DNA from: Roseibium aggregatum IAM 12614
GTDB taxonomy: Bacteria > Pseudomonadota > Alphaproteobacteria > Rhizobiales > Stappiaceae
DNA length: 64,000 bases
Assembly (NCBI RefSeq): GCF_000168975.1
Contig: NZ_AAUW01000012.1
Coordinates: forward strand, 147,393 to 211,392
Direction: 5' to 3'
The notes below the pieces were generated by a model. The model was given only the letters and a program-made list of their open reading frames with translations. It did not search any database and was not told the origin of the DNA. The position numbers were made by a program, and so were the translations under genes. Below, piece by piece: positions 42,831 through 51,738 of this stretch; positions within the stretch are counted from its first letter, which is position 1; every line of letters begins with the position of its first letter.

Positions 42831-44138
42831 TCAGGCCGGTGGCAACAGGTCCTTTTGCTCTTCTTCGGCCTTCTGGCGGAGGAAGCGCGTCAGATCCAAA
42901 GGCCCACCCTGATTGACCAGCGCCAGTTCCTGTGCCTGAACCTGGTTGGAGGCTCCGGACAGGGCGCTGAACCGGGCCGCCTCTTCCACCGCTGCAAAGG
43001 CGGATGCGAATCGCGGATTGACGCCTGCCTGGTTCGAAGCCGCATCATTGCGGAAAAGGGCTTCAAAGGGATTGGCTGTTTCCGTTGCCTGGAAAGCCGA
43101 CAGAACTCTGTTGCCCGCATCAAAGTCTTCGCCGTCGATAGCCGCTTGTCGCATTTCCTGCGGAACCGGACGATTGGACGTCACTGCCCCGGTACTCTCT
43201 TCCAGGAAGGCTGCGCTCGCCGTTGAGGTTACGCCCTGGTCCGCAACCCGCTCAGGCAATGGCACGTTGGTCTGCGCAAGCTGAAACAGCTCTTCCTGTG
43301 GCAACTGGGGGCCACCGGTATCGGCTCTCGCAATCTGTCCCGGCCCTGCGGGCTTGGACCGCATGGCGAACGCCGCTGCCGGGTCTCCTGCCAGATGATC
43401 GAAGGTCTTCTGATTGATCGTTGCCGCACCTTCCGCCGGTTTTGCGTTGGGAAGCGTCGCGACCTGTCTCAGCTCTCCGGAGGTCCGCAGGTTCTTGTTG
43501 GTGCTGGCTTCAGCAATCATCGTCACGGCGTCATGTTTGGAAACGATGACCTCGTAGACTTCCTGCATCGACCGGGCCTTGCCATTGGAATGATAGAAGA
43601 TCGGTTTGTTGGCACGGGCTTGAGCGGAAAAAATCTTGTCGGCACGCATGTCCGGGCTGTCGCCGGCGGCCCCAATCAGCCTGCTGGCACCATTCGCCCC
43701 GAGGAAATGAGCCATATAGAGCTCGCCATCGGTCGGGGAACGACCGATTCTGCGTTCCAGATACTGCGCATTTTTCTGTGTAAGCGCCCCTGCCATCATC
43801 GAAGAGATTTCCGGATCCTTGCGAAGGTCGAGAATCTCCCGCCGCATTTGCGGGTCGCTCACATAGAACTTGCCGCTCTTGGATCGTTGAATCTGATCAG
43901 AGTATTTTTCAAGACCGTGTTTCGGACCGGCTTCCTTCATCGTTTCCAGCCAGGTGGATTCAATGAACTGGAACAACCCGGTGGCGCTGGATGTCCTGGC
44001 CTTTGCCGTGGGGTTGAATGACGATTCTCGCGCAGCTGTCTTGACCAGGTAGTCGAATGACGTACCCGTTGAAGTACTCGCAGACTGAAACGCAAGCTCG
44101 ATCCTAGACGCGATCGAGGCGGTGTCAGCAACTCGCAT
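42831..44138 (-). CDS. Lytic transglycosylase (SLT domain) protein
   Basis: 435 residues. The N-terminal ~190 residues contain an SLT-like lysozyme domain with the catalytic glutamate E38 (KTAARESSFNPTAKA), TSSATGLFQFIESTWLETMK and the AHFLGANGASRL motif. The remaining ~240 residues are low in predicted order and rich in Ala, Gln and Pro. There is no obvious Sec signal peptide, so export may use another route such as a flagellar or specialised apparatus. ATG at 44138 follows GGAGACAGGG; an in-frame ATG 11 codons upstream lacks support. A perfect CtrA box lies 72-87 bases upstream, which suggests cell-cycle or flagellar timing. Confidence 0.85.
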   Translation of the reverse strand: MRVADTASIASRIELAFQSASTSTGTSFDYLVKTAARESSFNPTAKARTSSATGLFQFIESTWLETMKEAGPKHGLEKYSDQIQRSKSGKFYVSDPQMRREILDLRKDPEISSMMAGALTQKNAQYLERRIGRSPTDGELYMAHFLGANGASRLIGAAGDSPDMRADKIFSAQARANKPIFYHSNGKARSMQEVYEVIVSKHDAVTMIAEASTNKNLRTSGELRQVATLPNAKPAEGAATINQKTFDHLAGDPAAAFAMRSKPAGPGQIARADTGGPQLPQEELFQLAQTNVPLPERVADQGVTSTASAAFLEESTGAVTSNRPVPQEMRQAAIDGEDFDAGNRVLSAFQATETANPFEALFRNDAASNQAGVNPRFASAFAAVEEAARFSALSGASNQVQAQELALVNQGGPLDLTRFLRQKAEEEQKDLLPPA

Positions 44139-44209
44139 GACCCTGTCTCCTCGACGGAACCAAATTATCACTTCGTTAACTTTCAGCGTTAACTTTCACG
44201 CCCAAAAGG

Positions 44210-44225
44210 TTAACAAAACCTTAAC
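44210..44225 (-). promoter_or_regulatory. Perfect CtrA box upstream of the transglycosylase gene
   Basis: TTAACAAAACCTTAAC matches the alphaproteobacterial CtrA consensus TTAA-N7-TTAAC exactly. It lies 72-87 bases before the start codon at 44138, a normal distance for an activator box at a -35 position. Confidence 0.6.
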
Positions 44226-44417
44226 AACACACAGACAGGGATCTAGGCAACTACAGGCGAGTCTTTTTTCTTTTGAGCCTGGGCAGATCTACTTATGTCG
44301 AAAGCCGGTAATGTGGACAGCCAAGAGGCCACCGGCCATTTCCTTTGGAAAAACGCACCAGGAAAATATCGACTACATTATTCGAATAACGCCGAATTTC
44401 ATGAGTCGGCAAGTCAG

Positions 44418-44444
44418 AAAAAAGGCGCCGGCTCGGCCGGCGCC
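44418..44444 (-). terminator. Intrinsic terminator after the flavin reductase gene
   Basis: On the minus strand a perfect 9-base stem GGCGCCGGC/GCCGGCGCC with a 3-base loop is followed by TTTTTT, 29 bases after the stop of the gene at 44474. Confidence 0.9.
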
Positions 44445-44473
44445 CCTAAAAACCGCAATCAGGCAAACAGGCC

Positions 44474-45076
44474 TCAGGCTTTGGGCCGTCCCATCTGGAA
44501 CACCTCGGTCACCGACGCATAGTCCATGTAACCGAGCCTGGACAAAGGCTTGTAAAGCGTCACATCCACCATGCCGTCGACCAGAATGCTGTCGTCAATG
44601 TGGATACCGACGACCTGACCGAAAACGACGTAATTGTCCGTCTCGCCTCCCGTCAGGGTTTTCAGCCGCTGCGTCTGAAGGTGCTTGCACTCCAGTGCGG
44701 TCACGGCCTTGGCCACGCGAGGGGCCTTCACCAGTTGCGAGGCGGCCATTTCCAGTCCTGCCAGGTCAAACTCGGAGACCCCGTGAGCGACAGCTGCGGA
44801 ACTCTGGTTCATCTCATCCTTGAGGCCGAAGCTGGCCATGTTGCAGACGAACTCGCCGGTCGCGTCGATGTTGGAAACGCTGTCCTTGTATCCGCTCGAC
44901 GAGAACATGACGATTGGCGGGGTATCACACACAGCATTGAAAAAGCTGTAGGGCGCCAGATTGGCGTTGCCGTCCTTGTCGAAGGAGGAAATCCAGCCGA
45001 TCGGGCGCGGTGCGACGATCGCCTTGAATGGATTGTGCGGCAGGCCGTGGTCGTTTTTTTCCGTTTCGTAGAACAT
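44474..45076 (-). CDS. Flavin reductase family protein (FMN-binding split barrel)
   Basis: 200 residues. The pattern KAIVAPRPIGWISSFDKDGN...NLAPYSFFNAVCDTPPIV is typical of flavin-reductase-like split-barrel proteins that bind FMN. The exact reaction cannot be told; members reduce flavin for monooxygenases or act on small molecules. It lies 3 bases downstream of the nitroreductase gene, so the two flavoproteins are co-transcribed and end at a strong terminator. Confidence 0.88.
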   Translation of the reverse strand: MFYETEKNDHGLPHNPFKAIVAPRPIGWISSFDKDGNANLAPYSFFNAVCDTPPIVMFSSSGYKDSVSNIDATGEFVCNMASFGLKDEMNQSSAAVAHGVSEFDLAGLEMAASQLVKAPRVAKAVTALECKHLQTQRLKTLTGGETDNYVVFGQVVGIHIDDSILVDGMVDVTLYKPLSRLGYMDYASVTEVFQMGRPKA

Positions 45077-45079
45077 GGG

Positions 45080-45676
45080 TCAGTTGGTCTCTGTCCAGGT
45101 GGAAACAATGTCGGCGAGGTTGGGGCGCGGGCGCTCGAACGGCGGCTGTGTCGGAGTTCCGATATGAATGAACCCGGCAAACCGCTCTCCGTCGCGCGCG
45201 CCAAGATAGCGGGCCGCCTCTTCGTCAAAGGCAAACCACTCGGACAGCCACTGGGACGCAAACCCTGAAGCCGCTGCGGCTGTGACGAGGTTCATGCAGA
45301 CCGCACCGGCGGAAAGCTCCTGTTCCCAGACCGGAATTTTCGGGTGCTGGGCGGCCTGGCTCAGAACACCGATCACCAGCGGAGCGCGGGTGAAACGGGT
45401 TAATTCCTTTTGCCGCTGCTCGCTGTCGAGCGGGCCGCTGAGAGCTTCGTATCGGTCCGCCAGCCAGGTCCCTATCGTGTTTCCCTGTTCCGGCCGGTAC
45501 AGCACGAAACGCCAGGGCGCCAGCTTGCCATGATCAGGCACACGTGCTGCAATGGTCAGAATATCGTTGATCTGTTCTTCGGTCGGTCCCGGCACTGTCA
45601 TGGTAACGCAAGGGTGTGAGCGCCGCTGTCTCAGAAACTCCAGAGTTGCCGACGATCCGGCGCTGTTACTTGGCAT
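45080..45676 (-). CDS. Nitroreductase family protein
   Basis: 198 residues. The N-terminal FMN-contact pattern (LEFLRQRRSHPCVTMTVPGP) and the segment ILTIAARVPDHGKLAPWRFV are characteristic of the YdjA-like nitroreductase group. It is an NAD(P)H-dependent FMN enzyme acting on nitro compounds or quinones; the natural substrate is unknown. ATG at 45676 is preferred over an in-frame ATG 16 codons upstream because AGGA lies 8 bases before it and the family begins near here. First gene of a two-gene operon with the flavin reductase. Confidence 0.88.
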   Translation of the reverse strand: MPSNSAGSSATLEFLRQRRSHPCVTMTVPGPTEEQINDILTIAARVPDHGKLAPWRFVLYRPEQGNTIGTWLADRYEALSGPLDSEQRQKELTRFTRAPLVIGVLSQAAQHPKIPVWEQELSAGAVCMNLVTAAAASGFASQWLSEWFAFDEEAARYLGARDGERFAGFIHIGTPTQPPFERPRPNLADIVSTWTETN

Positions 45677-46017
45677 GAATAGATCCTGTCCGCCTGTTGC
45701 AATCGTACGATCCACGTAATTCATTGACCGTAATTGTCAACTTTGATCGCGGCGTCTTGAATTTGCCCAATTTCCGGGCGCATTAAAGGACAATACCGAA
45801 GTGCGGTGAATCTCGGCTTTGCCGTCGTTGTTTCCCGGATGGCCTTTGCGCGACGGGAATGCGAAAAACCGCACTGAAAACAGAAACATAGCCGTCACCC
45901 TTGGCCCCGTGCAATTGCACTCGGCAAAGCGGACCGGATCTCCAGGGTCGGTTTCGGGTGACGAATGCCTCAAAAGGCTGGTAAAAGTCTGCGAGTCAAA
46001 ATGATAACGACGTGGGC
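45677..46017. other. Divergent intergenic region
   Basis: About 340 bases between the divergent nitroreductase and periplasmic-protein genes. CGTAATT occurs twice, 14 bases apart (45715-45721 and 45729-45735), about 40 bases before the nitroreductase start, and could be an operator. I see no other defined element. Confidence 0.4.
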
Positions 46018-47118
46018 ATGGTGAATTCAGATCCCTTCTCTGGCCGATCAGCTTTGAAGCGTGCCGCTAAAAACAGCGCCGTCTCCTTGATGCTGAGTGC
46101 CGCCATCGCTATGGGCGCGGCCCCTGCCTCGCTGGCACAGACATCGGACGTTCCACCGACTCCGATGGAAAAACCGGATCCCAACGCCCCCTCCACGCCC
46201 TCTGAAGAACCGATCATCAATCTGCTTGACCGCGAACCGGAACCCCTCTTTTCCGACACGCTTGTTCCCTATGCCCCCGCCCGCGCGACCTCACCTGGTG
46301 TCAAAGGCGGCCTGCGGCAGGGCGCGCTTTACCTTATGGCAAAGCTGACGCCCGATAGCCCTCCCCTTAATGAGGGGCTCATCTGGCGGATCTATTCCGA
46401 AACGACCAATGCGGACGGGCGCCTGCAACTGGTTGCAACGTCCCAGGGCGGTGATGCGGAATTCCGTCTCGACCCGGGCACTTACCTGATCCATACCGCC
46501 TACGGCTACGCTCAGGCGACCAACCGCATCGTCATCGGCAAGGAAGTTCAGTCGAAGATGGTGACGCTCAATGCGGGTGGCATCAAGTTCGGCGCAGCCC
46601 TCAAGGATGGTGAAGACCTCGACGGACGTGCTGTTGCCTTCGATCTCTATGGCATGGAGTTCAATCAGCGCGGCGAGCGCAATCTGATTGCCAGCAACGT
46701 CAAGCCGGGCTCCATTCTCCGCCTCGGCGCCAACACCTATCATGTCGTCAGCAAATACGGCGATGTGAATGCGGTCGTCCGCGCAGACATCCAGGTGCTG
46801 CCGGGCAAGCTTACCGAAGCGACGATCTTCCACAAGGCCGCCGGCATCACGCTCAAGCTGGTCAATGAACGCGGCGGTGAAGCCATCGCAAACACGACCT
46901 GGTCCGTTCTGAGCCCTGGTGGCGATGTTGTCGTGGAAGCAACAGGCGCATTTCCCGACTTCGTGCTGGCAGAGGGCGAATATGAAGCCCTTGCCCGCAA
47001 CAATGGCCGCACCTACCTGCACACCTTCCAGGTGCAGCCGGGAGAAGACCGCGAAGTTGAAGTGGTCACCTCCGTCAGCGAACTGGCAAGCCAGCAACAG
47101 TCCAGCATCAGCAACTGA
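46018..47118 (+). CDS. Conserved periplasmic protein of unknown function
   Basis: 366 residues. The N terminus has basic residues then a hydrophobic stretch (AVSLMLSAAIAMGAAPASLA), a signal peptide. After a Pro-rich linker (~45-75) come several beta-rich segments of similar layout (GDAEFRLDPGTYLIHTAYGY, RLGANTYHVVSKYGD, FVLAEGEYEALARNNGRTY), which look like repeated carboxypeptidase-regulatory or transthyretin-like folds. No catalytic motif is visible. ATG at 46018 is chosen; a GTG two codons upstream is equally possible, and the ribosome site is weak. It stands alone, facing a convergent acyltransferase gene. I do not recognise a named family. Confidence 0.75.
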   Translation: MVNSDPFSGRSALKRAAKNSAVSLMLSAAIAMGAAPASLAQTSDVPPTPMEKPDPNAPSTPSEEPIINLLDREPEPLFSDTLVPYAPARATSPGVKGGLRQGALYLMAKLTPDSPPLNEGLIWRIYSETTNADGRLQLVATSQGGDAEFRLDPGTYLIHTAYGYAQATNRIVIGKEVQSKMVTLNAGGIKFGAALKDGEDLDGRAVAFDLYGMEFNQRGERNLIASNVKPGSILRLGANTYHVVSKYGDVNAVVRADIQVLPGKLTEATIFHKAAGITLKLVNERGGEAIANTTWSVLSPGGDVVVEATGAFPDFVLAEGEYEALARNNGRTYLHTFQVQPGEDREVEVVTSVSELASQQQSSISN

Positions 47119-47166
47119 GCGGCAGCGGGCGCTCCGGCCAACACAAATCCGATCTTGAGAGTAGGA

Positions 47167-48072
47167 TTACTGGCGCCGGCCCAACAAACGCCTGCTGCGT
47201 GCCGGTGGCGCCATTTCCATGACCTTGGTCTGCAGGAAATCCATGATTTCCTTCTGATCCCCAAATCCGGATAGCGTTTCAAACGGGATTGCCCTTCCAG
47301 CGCGCGCCGTCATCACGGATCCGAGGATACGGCGGAATTCGCGCACAAGCAGCGCCAGGCGAAGGGTCAGAGAGTATTTGCTGACCAGGTGGAACAGCCA
47401 GGAGTTCTGTCCGTCGAAATAAAGCGGCAGAACGGTTGCTCTTGAAGAGCGGATCATCTTGGCGGTGAAGGTCTTCCACGGCAGTTCTTCGGCCCGCCCG
47501 AACGGCTTGGCGGCCGTTGCCACCCCCCCACCCGGAAACACGATGATCGTCGTGCCTTCCTGCAAGAGACGCAGAGCCTCCTTGCGGGTGGCCATATTGG
47601 TCTTGAGAGCTTCCTTGGTTTCCTCGAAATCAACCGGCAGAGAAAACGGCCGGACCTCGGGCACCTTCAGCAGTTCGTTGTTGATCAGGATCTTGAATGG
47701 ACGGCCAAGCTTTTCCGCAAGCGCCAGGATCGCAAGTCCGTCGCCGATGCCATAGGGATGGTTGGCGATAAGAACCAGAGGACCTTCGGGGAGGTCTTTT
47801 GGCGGCCATTCGCCATCGGCGACCGAAACGTTGAGGTTGATCAGGCCAAGAAGGTCGTTCCAGATGTAGTCGGACGTCCCGACCATCGTCTCCTTCCACA
47901 CCTCATAGATGCTCACCAGCTTCCGGCGGCCGGAAAGTCCTTCGATGGTGCGGATGGTCCAGCGCTTCAGCGGTGGATGCTGAGGATTGGCGTAACTGAA
48001 TTCAGCGTAGTTCACGGCAGTCGTCTTGACCCTGATGAAACGGTAGCAAATCCGGAACCCAATACCAGACAT
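47167..48072 (-). CDS. Lysophospholipid acyltransferase family protein
   Basis: 301 residues. The acyltransferase motif reads IANHPYGIGDGLAI, the hemolysin/ornithine-lipid-type variant of the NHxxxxD motif, followed by INNELLKVPEVRPF and the glycine motif IIVFPGGGVA. It probably transfers a fatty acyl chain to a lyso-lipid at the inner membrane. It is not a typical PlsC (no HxxxxD with the usual spacing), so ornithine or other amino lipids are possible acceptors. It is separated from thrS by two hairpins. Confidence 0.82.
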   Translation of the reverse strand: MSGIGFRICYRFIRVKTTAVNYAEFSYANPQHPPLKRWTIRTIEGLSGRRKLVSIYEVWKETMVGTSDYIWNDLLGLINLNVSVADGEWPPKDLPEGPLVLIANHPYGIGDGLAILALAEKLGRPFKILINNELLKVPEVRPFSLPVDFEETKEALKTNMATRKEALRLLQEGTTIIVFPGGGVATAAKPFGRAEELPWKTFTAKMIRSSRATVLPLYFDGQNSWLFHLVSKYSLTLRLALLVREFRRILGSVMTARAGRAIPFETLSGFGDQKEIMDFLQTKVMEMAPPARSRRLLGRRQ

Positions 48073-48092
48073 CCTGTTTCATGATTGTGACA

Positions 48093-48156
48093 GCACATTG
48101 CCCTGATGCCAGGGCAATGTGCAAGCTGTCAGATTTTCCCTTAAGGCCAGGGAAAA
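48093..48156. terminator. Two hairpins between thrS and the acyltransferase gene
   Basis: Hairpin 48093-48122 pairs GCACATTGCCCT with AGGGCAATGTGC perfectly around a 6-base loop. Hairpin 48134-48156 pairs TTTTCCC with GGGAAAA. Both lie just after the thrS stop on the minus strand; they probably end or attenuate thrS transcription, although no long T run follows. Confidence 0.55.
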
Positions 48157-48158
48157 CC

Positions 48159-50129
48159 TTACTTCAGGTCCGGCGGCGTCGCTTCTTCGACGAACGCTGC
48201 AATCGCCTCGTCGAGGCCCATCGGGGTCTGGTCCTTGGACCCCAGACGGCGCACGTTCACGGTCCGCTCTTCGGCTTCACGCATGCCGCACACGATGATC
48301 ACCGGAACCTTGGCCAGCGAATGTTCGCGGACCTTGTAGTTGATCTTCTCGTTGCGGAAATCGGTCTCGACCTTGAGACCTTTTGCCTTGAGCAGATCCG
48401 CCACTTCCTGGCCGTAGTCATCGGCTTCCGAGGTGATCGTCGCGACCACGATCTGGAGCGGGGCAAACCACAGCGGGAAATGTCCGGCAAAGTTCTCGAT
48501 CAGGATGCCGAGGAAGCGTTCCATGGAACCGCAGATCGCGCGGTGGATCATCACCGGCGTCTTCTTCTCGCCGTCCTTGTCGACATAGAAGGCCCCAAAG
48601 CGTTCCGGCAGGTTGAAGTCGACCTGCGTCGTGCCGCACTGCCATTCACGGCCGATGGCATCGCGCAGGGTGTATTCGAACTTCGGACCATAGAAAGCGC
48701 CCTCGCCCGGCAGGATGTCGGTTTTCACCCGGCCACCCGACTGGGCTTCGATCTGCTTCAGAACGTCGGACATGATCGCTTCGGCATGATCCCACGCAGC
48801 ATCGGTGCCGACGCGCTTTTCCGGGCGGGTGGACAGTTTCACCACGATCTCGTCAAAGCCGAAGTCTTCATAGACCGACAGGATCAGGTCGTTGATCTTC
48901 AGGCACTCGTCCGCCATCTGCTCTTCGGTACAGAACACATGGGCATCGTCCTGCGTAAAGCCGCGCACGCGCATCAGACCATGAAGCGCACCCGACGGTT
49001 CGTAGCGGTGCACCATGCCGAACTCGGCAAGGCGCATCGGCAGATCGCGGTAGCTCTTCAGGCCATGCTTGAAGATCTGCACATGGCCGGGGCAGTTCAT
49101 CGGCTTCAACGCGAAAACGCGCTCGTCCTCGGCTTCCGGATCGGCACACTGCACGGAGAACATATTCTCCTTGTACCAGGTCCAGTGACCGGATGTTTCC
49201 CAAAGCGACGTGTGCAGCACCTGCGGCGCGTTCACTTCCTTGTAGGTGTCCTTCAGAACCCGGCGCTTGTAGGCGATCAGGCTCTGGAACATGTCCCAGC
49301 CCTTCGGGTGCCAGAAGACAACGCCCGGGCCTTCTTCCTGGAAGTGGAACAGGTCCATTTCCCGACCCAGCTTGCGGTGGTCGCGCTTCTCGGCCTCTTC
49401 CAGCATGTGAAGGTAGGCCTTGAGCTCCTTCTCGCTGTGCCAGGCTGTTGCATAGATGCGCGTCAGCATTTCGTTGTTGCTGTCGCCGCGCCAGTATGCG
49501 CCGGCCACCTTCATCAATTTGAAGGCATCGCCGATCTGCCGGGTAGAGACCATATGCGGGCCCCGGCACAGGTCCAGCCACTGGCCCTGCTTGTAGATCT
49601 TCAGTTCCTGATCTTCCGGAATGGCGTCGACCAGCTCGACCTTGTAGGTTTCGCCCTTGGCTGCGAAATAGCGTTTGGCTTCGTCGCGGCTCCACACTTC
49701 CTTGGTGAACTGCGCACCGCGGCCGATAATCTCGCGCATCTTCTTTTCGATGACCGGCAGCTCTTCCGGCGTGAACGGCCAGTCGGCGCCCGTGTCCGGG
49801 TGAACGCGCTTGAAGTCATAGTAGAAGCCGTTTTCGATCACCGGACCGATGGTCACCTGGGTACCGGGCCACAGTTCCTGCACGGCTTCGGCCATGACGT
49901 GGGCCGCATCGTGGCGGATCAGTTCCAGGGCGCGCGGGTCGTCGCGGGTGACGATCTCGATCTGGTGATTGCCGCTGATCGGGTCGGTGAGATCTTTCAG
50001 TTCCCCGTCGAGGGCCATCGCCACGGCCTTTTTTGCCAGCGATTTGGAAATGCCTTCGGCGACGGCGAGGCCTGTGGTGCCTGGCTCGTATTCGCGCACG
50101 GAATTGTCGGGGAAAGTAAGTTCAATCAT
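48159..50129 (-). CDS. thrS: Threonine-tRNA ligase
   Basis: 656 residues, normal length. N-terminal TGS domain ([20 protein letters not shown]), second editing domain with [17 protein letters not shown] and the HxxxH-type zinc pattern, class II catalytic core ([38 protein letters not shown]) and anticodon-binding C terminus. It charges tRNA-Thr. ATG at 50129 follows GGAGAAAACCG; an in-frame ATG 16 codons upstream lacks TGS similarity. No tRNA-like leader or T-box is visible, as expected outside Firmicutes. Confidence 0.98.
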   Translation of the reverse strand: MIELTFPDNSVREYEPGTTGLAVAEGISKSLAKKAVAMALDGELKDLTDPISGNHQIEIVTRDDPRALELIRHDAAHVMAEAVQELWPGTQVTIGPVIENGFYYDFKRVHPDTGADWPFTPEELPVIEKKMREIIGRGAQFTKEVWSRDEAKRYFAAKGETYKVELVDAIPEDQELKIYKQGQWLDLCRGPHMVSTRQIGDAFKLMKVAGAYWRGDSNNEMLTRIYATAWHSEKELKAYLHMLEEAEKRDHRKLGREMDLFHFQEEGPGVVFWHPKGWDMFQSLIAYKRRVLKDTYKEVNAPQVLHTSLWETSGHWTWYKENMFSVQCADPEAEDERVFALKPMNCPGHVQIFKHGLKSYRDLPMRLAEFGMVHRYEPSGALHGLMRVRGFTQDDAHVFCTEEQMADECLKINDLILSVYEDFGFDEIVVKLSTRPEKRVGTDAAWDHAEAIMSDVLKQIEAQSGGRVKTDILPGEGAFYGPKFEYTLRDAIGREWQCGTTQVDFNLPERFGAFYVDKDGEKKTPVMIHRAICGSMERFLGILIENFAGHFPLWFAPLQIVVATITSEADDYGQEVADLLKAKGLKVETDFRNEKINYKVREHSLAKVPVIIVCGMREAEERTVNVRRLGSKDQTPMGLDEAIAAFVEEATPPDLK

Positions 50130-50267
50130 CGGTTTTCTCCTGCTCACTCCTGCAGACAAGGCAGGTAAGCTGTTCAAAGGAAATGGAACGGGCCGGGCAT
50201 ACGGGATTCAAACTAATCCGGCAACCTTTTCCGAAGCATTTCCCTTGAATTGGCACCCGGTGTTGCC

Positions 50268-51734
50268 CTAGCGCGCCTCCAGGCGGCGCACGAACCAGCG
50301 GATAAGCTGATCCCAGACAGCGTCCTTTTCGGCCAGATCCTCGACCCCGTGGTCAAGATTGGGATTGTCGTTGATCTCGATGACCACCACCCGCTCGCCA
50401 ATCACCTTCAGGTCGACACCATAAAGACCGTCACCGATCAGGCGGGCCGCACGAACCGCGATATCGATCACCGCCGGTGGCGTTTCGGCCATGGAAACCG
50501 TCTTGAACCCGCCTTCAACGGCTTTCTTGCCAGTCTCGTGCCGCACGATCTGCCAGTGTTTCTTGGCCATGAGATACTGGCAGGCAAACAGCGGTTCGCC
50601 GTCCAGCACACCAATGCGCCAGTCAAAATCCGTCGGGCAATATTCCTGGGCAAGCAAAATGGCGCTTTCCTGGAAAAGCTCTTTCAGCTTCTCCTTGATG
50701 GGCTCGGCGCCCGTCACACGGAACACGCCACGGCTGAAGGAGCCGTCAGGGATCTTGAGGACAATCGGCGAGCCGAGCTTGGCTTCAAGATCGCCGGCCT
50801 CTTTCAGAGACGACAGCACGATGGTCTTGGGCGTCGCGATGCCGTGGCTTGCCAGAAGCTCGGTCAGATAGACCTTGTTGGTACAACGGATCATCGACAC
50901 CGGATCATCGATCACCGGCATGCCTTCCTGCACGGCGCGCCGGGCAAAACGGTAGGTGTGATTGTCGATGTTGGTGGTCTCGCGAATGAACAGGGCATCG
51001 TATTGCGCAAGTTTGTCGAGATCCCCCTTGCCGATCGGCACGACTTCAACCCCGTGGCGCGCGGCCACCTTGGCCATATGCTTCAGCGAGGCGATGGAAG
51101 ACGGCGGCAGTTCTTCCTTGGGGTCGGACAGAACAGCCATCGAATATTTCATCAAGGCACGCTGTTTCGGCGCCCGCCAGGGACGTGTCGTATAAGTTTC
51201 GACCGCTGCCAGAAACTGCGCGCGTTCATCGGCTTCAAGATCGTTCACCGCCAGCACGCGGATGCGCTTGATGCTGCGCCATTCGCCCTCTTCCAGCAGA
51301 ACCTCCAGCACCGGCGCGCGGAACCAGTCGAACAGCAGCCGGGCGAACGGTTCAAGCGTGGGATCGCCAACCTGGCCGAGATAGATCAACAACCGCGAGA
51401 CCGCACCAGCAGCTTCCGGTGTCATCTTGCGCAGGCAGCGGTTCAGCCGGTCTTCAAGTTCCGGCAAGGCATGCTGGTAGAGCTGCTTGCGGGACAGTTC
51501 GATCATGGTCTCGACAACCGGCACCACCCGGTGCTGACGCGCTTCAGCCAGAAGCGACGCGTAATAGCCAGCGCCCTGATAGGCATAGGATCGCGCCAGG
51601 TTGAGGATGGTCGGCTTGGCTCCGGTGAACAGTTTCGGGTGCGTCAGATACTCCCGGACGGTCATGACCTTGTGCGGCGTTTCCGTGTTGGAGAGGTCTT
51701 TGAGGTTGTCGACCAGAATGACCCAGGAAGACAT
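50268..51734 (-). CDS. RimK-type ATP-grasp ligase
   Basis: 488 residues. The N-terminal ~200 residues are family-specific (MSSWVILVDNLKDLSNTETP). The C-terminal half is an ATP-grasp domain (VPIGKGDLDKLAQYDALFIR, TPKTIVLSSL, SPIVLKIPDGSFSRGVFRV and IEINDNPNLDHGVED with the metal-binding Glu/Asn). ATP-grasp RimK relatives join an amino acid to a carboxylate, often glutamate to a protein or peptide. It starts 4 bases after the GNAT-C39 fusion gene, so they form one operon. This pairing recurs in proteobacteria but, to my knowledge, its product is unknown. Confidence 0.87.
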   Translation of the reverse strand: MSSWVILVDNLKDLSNTETPHKVMTVREYLTHPKLFTGAKPTILNLARSYAYQGAGYYASLLAEARQHRVVPVVETMIELSRKQLYQHALPELEDRLNRCLRKMTPEAAGAVSRLLIYLGQVGDPTLEPFARLLFDWFRAPVLEVLLEEGEWRSIKRIRVLAVNDLEADERAQFLAAVETYTTRPWRAPKQRALMKYSMAVLSDPKEELPPSSIASLKHMAKVAARHGVEVVPIGKGDLDKLAQYDALFIRETTNIDNHTYRFARRAVQEGMPVIDDPVSMIRCTNKVYLTELLASHGIATPKTIVLSSLKEAGDLEAKLGSPIVLKIPDGSFSRGVFRVTGAEPIKEKLKELFQESAILLAQEYCPTDFDWRIGVLDGEPLFACQYLMAKKHWQIVRHETGKKAVEGGFKTVSMAETPPAVIDIAVRAARLIGDGLYGVDLKVIGERVVVIEINDNPNLDHGVEDLAEKDAVWDQLIRWFVRRLEAR

Positions 51735-51738
51735 TGGA

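Larger units (their letters stand above)
44139..44473. other. Intergenic region with GTTAAC repeats, CtrA box and terminator
   Basis: About 335 bases without a gene. It holds two direct copies of CGTTAACTTTCA (44174-44185 and 44187-44198), a third GTTAAC at 44209-44214 that begins the CtrA box, an AT-rich stretch, and the terminator of the minus-strand flavin reductase gene at 44418-44444. Confidence 0.75.

Noticed and set aside
48081..50168. Very long plus-strand reading frame antisense to thrS
   Set aside because: It mirrors thrS almost exactly, has no family pattern and no ribosome site. It is a by-product of high-GC codon use on the minus strand.
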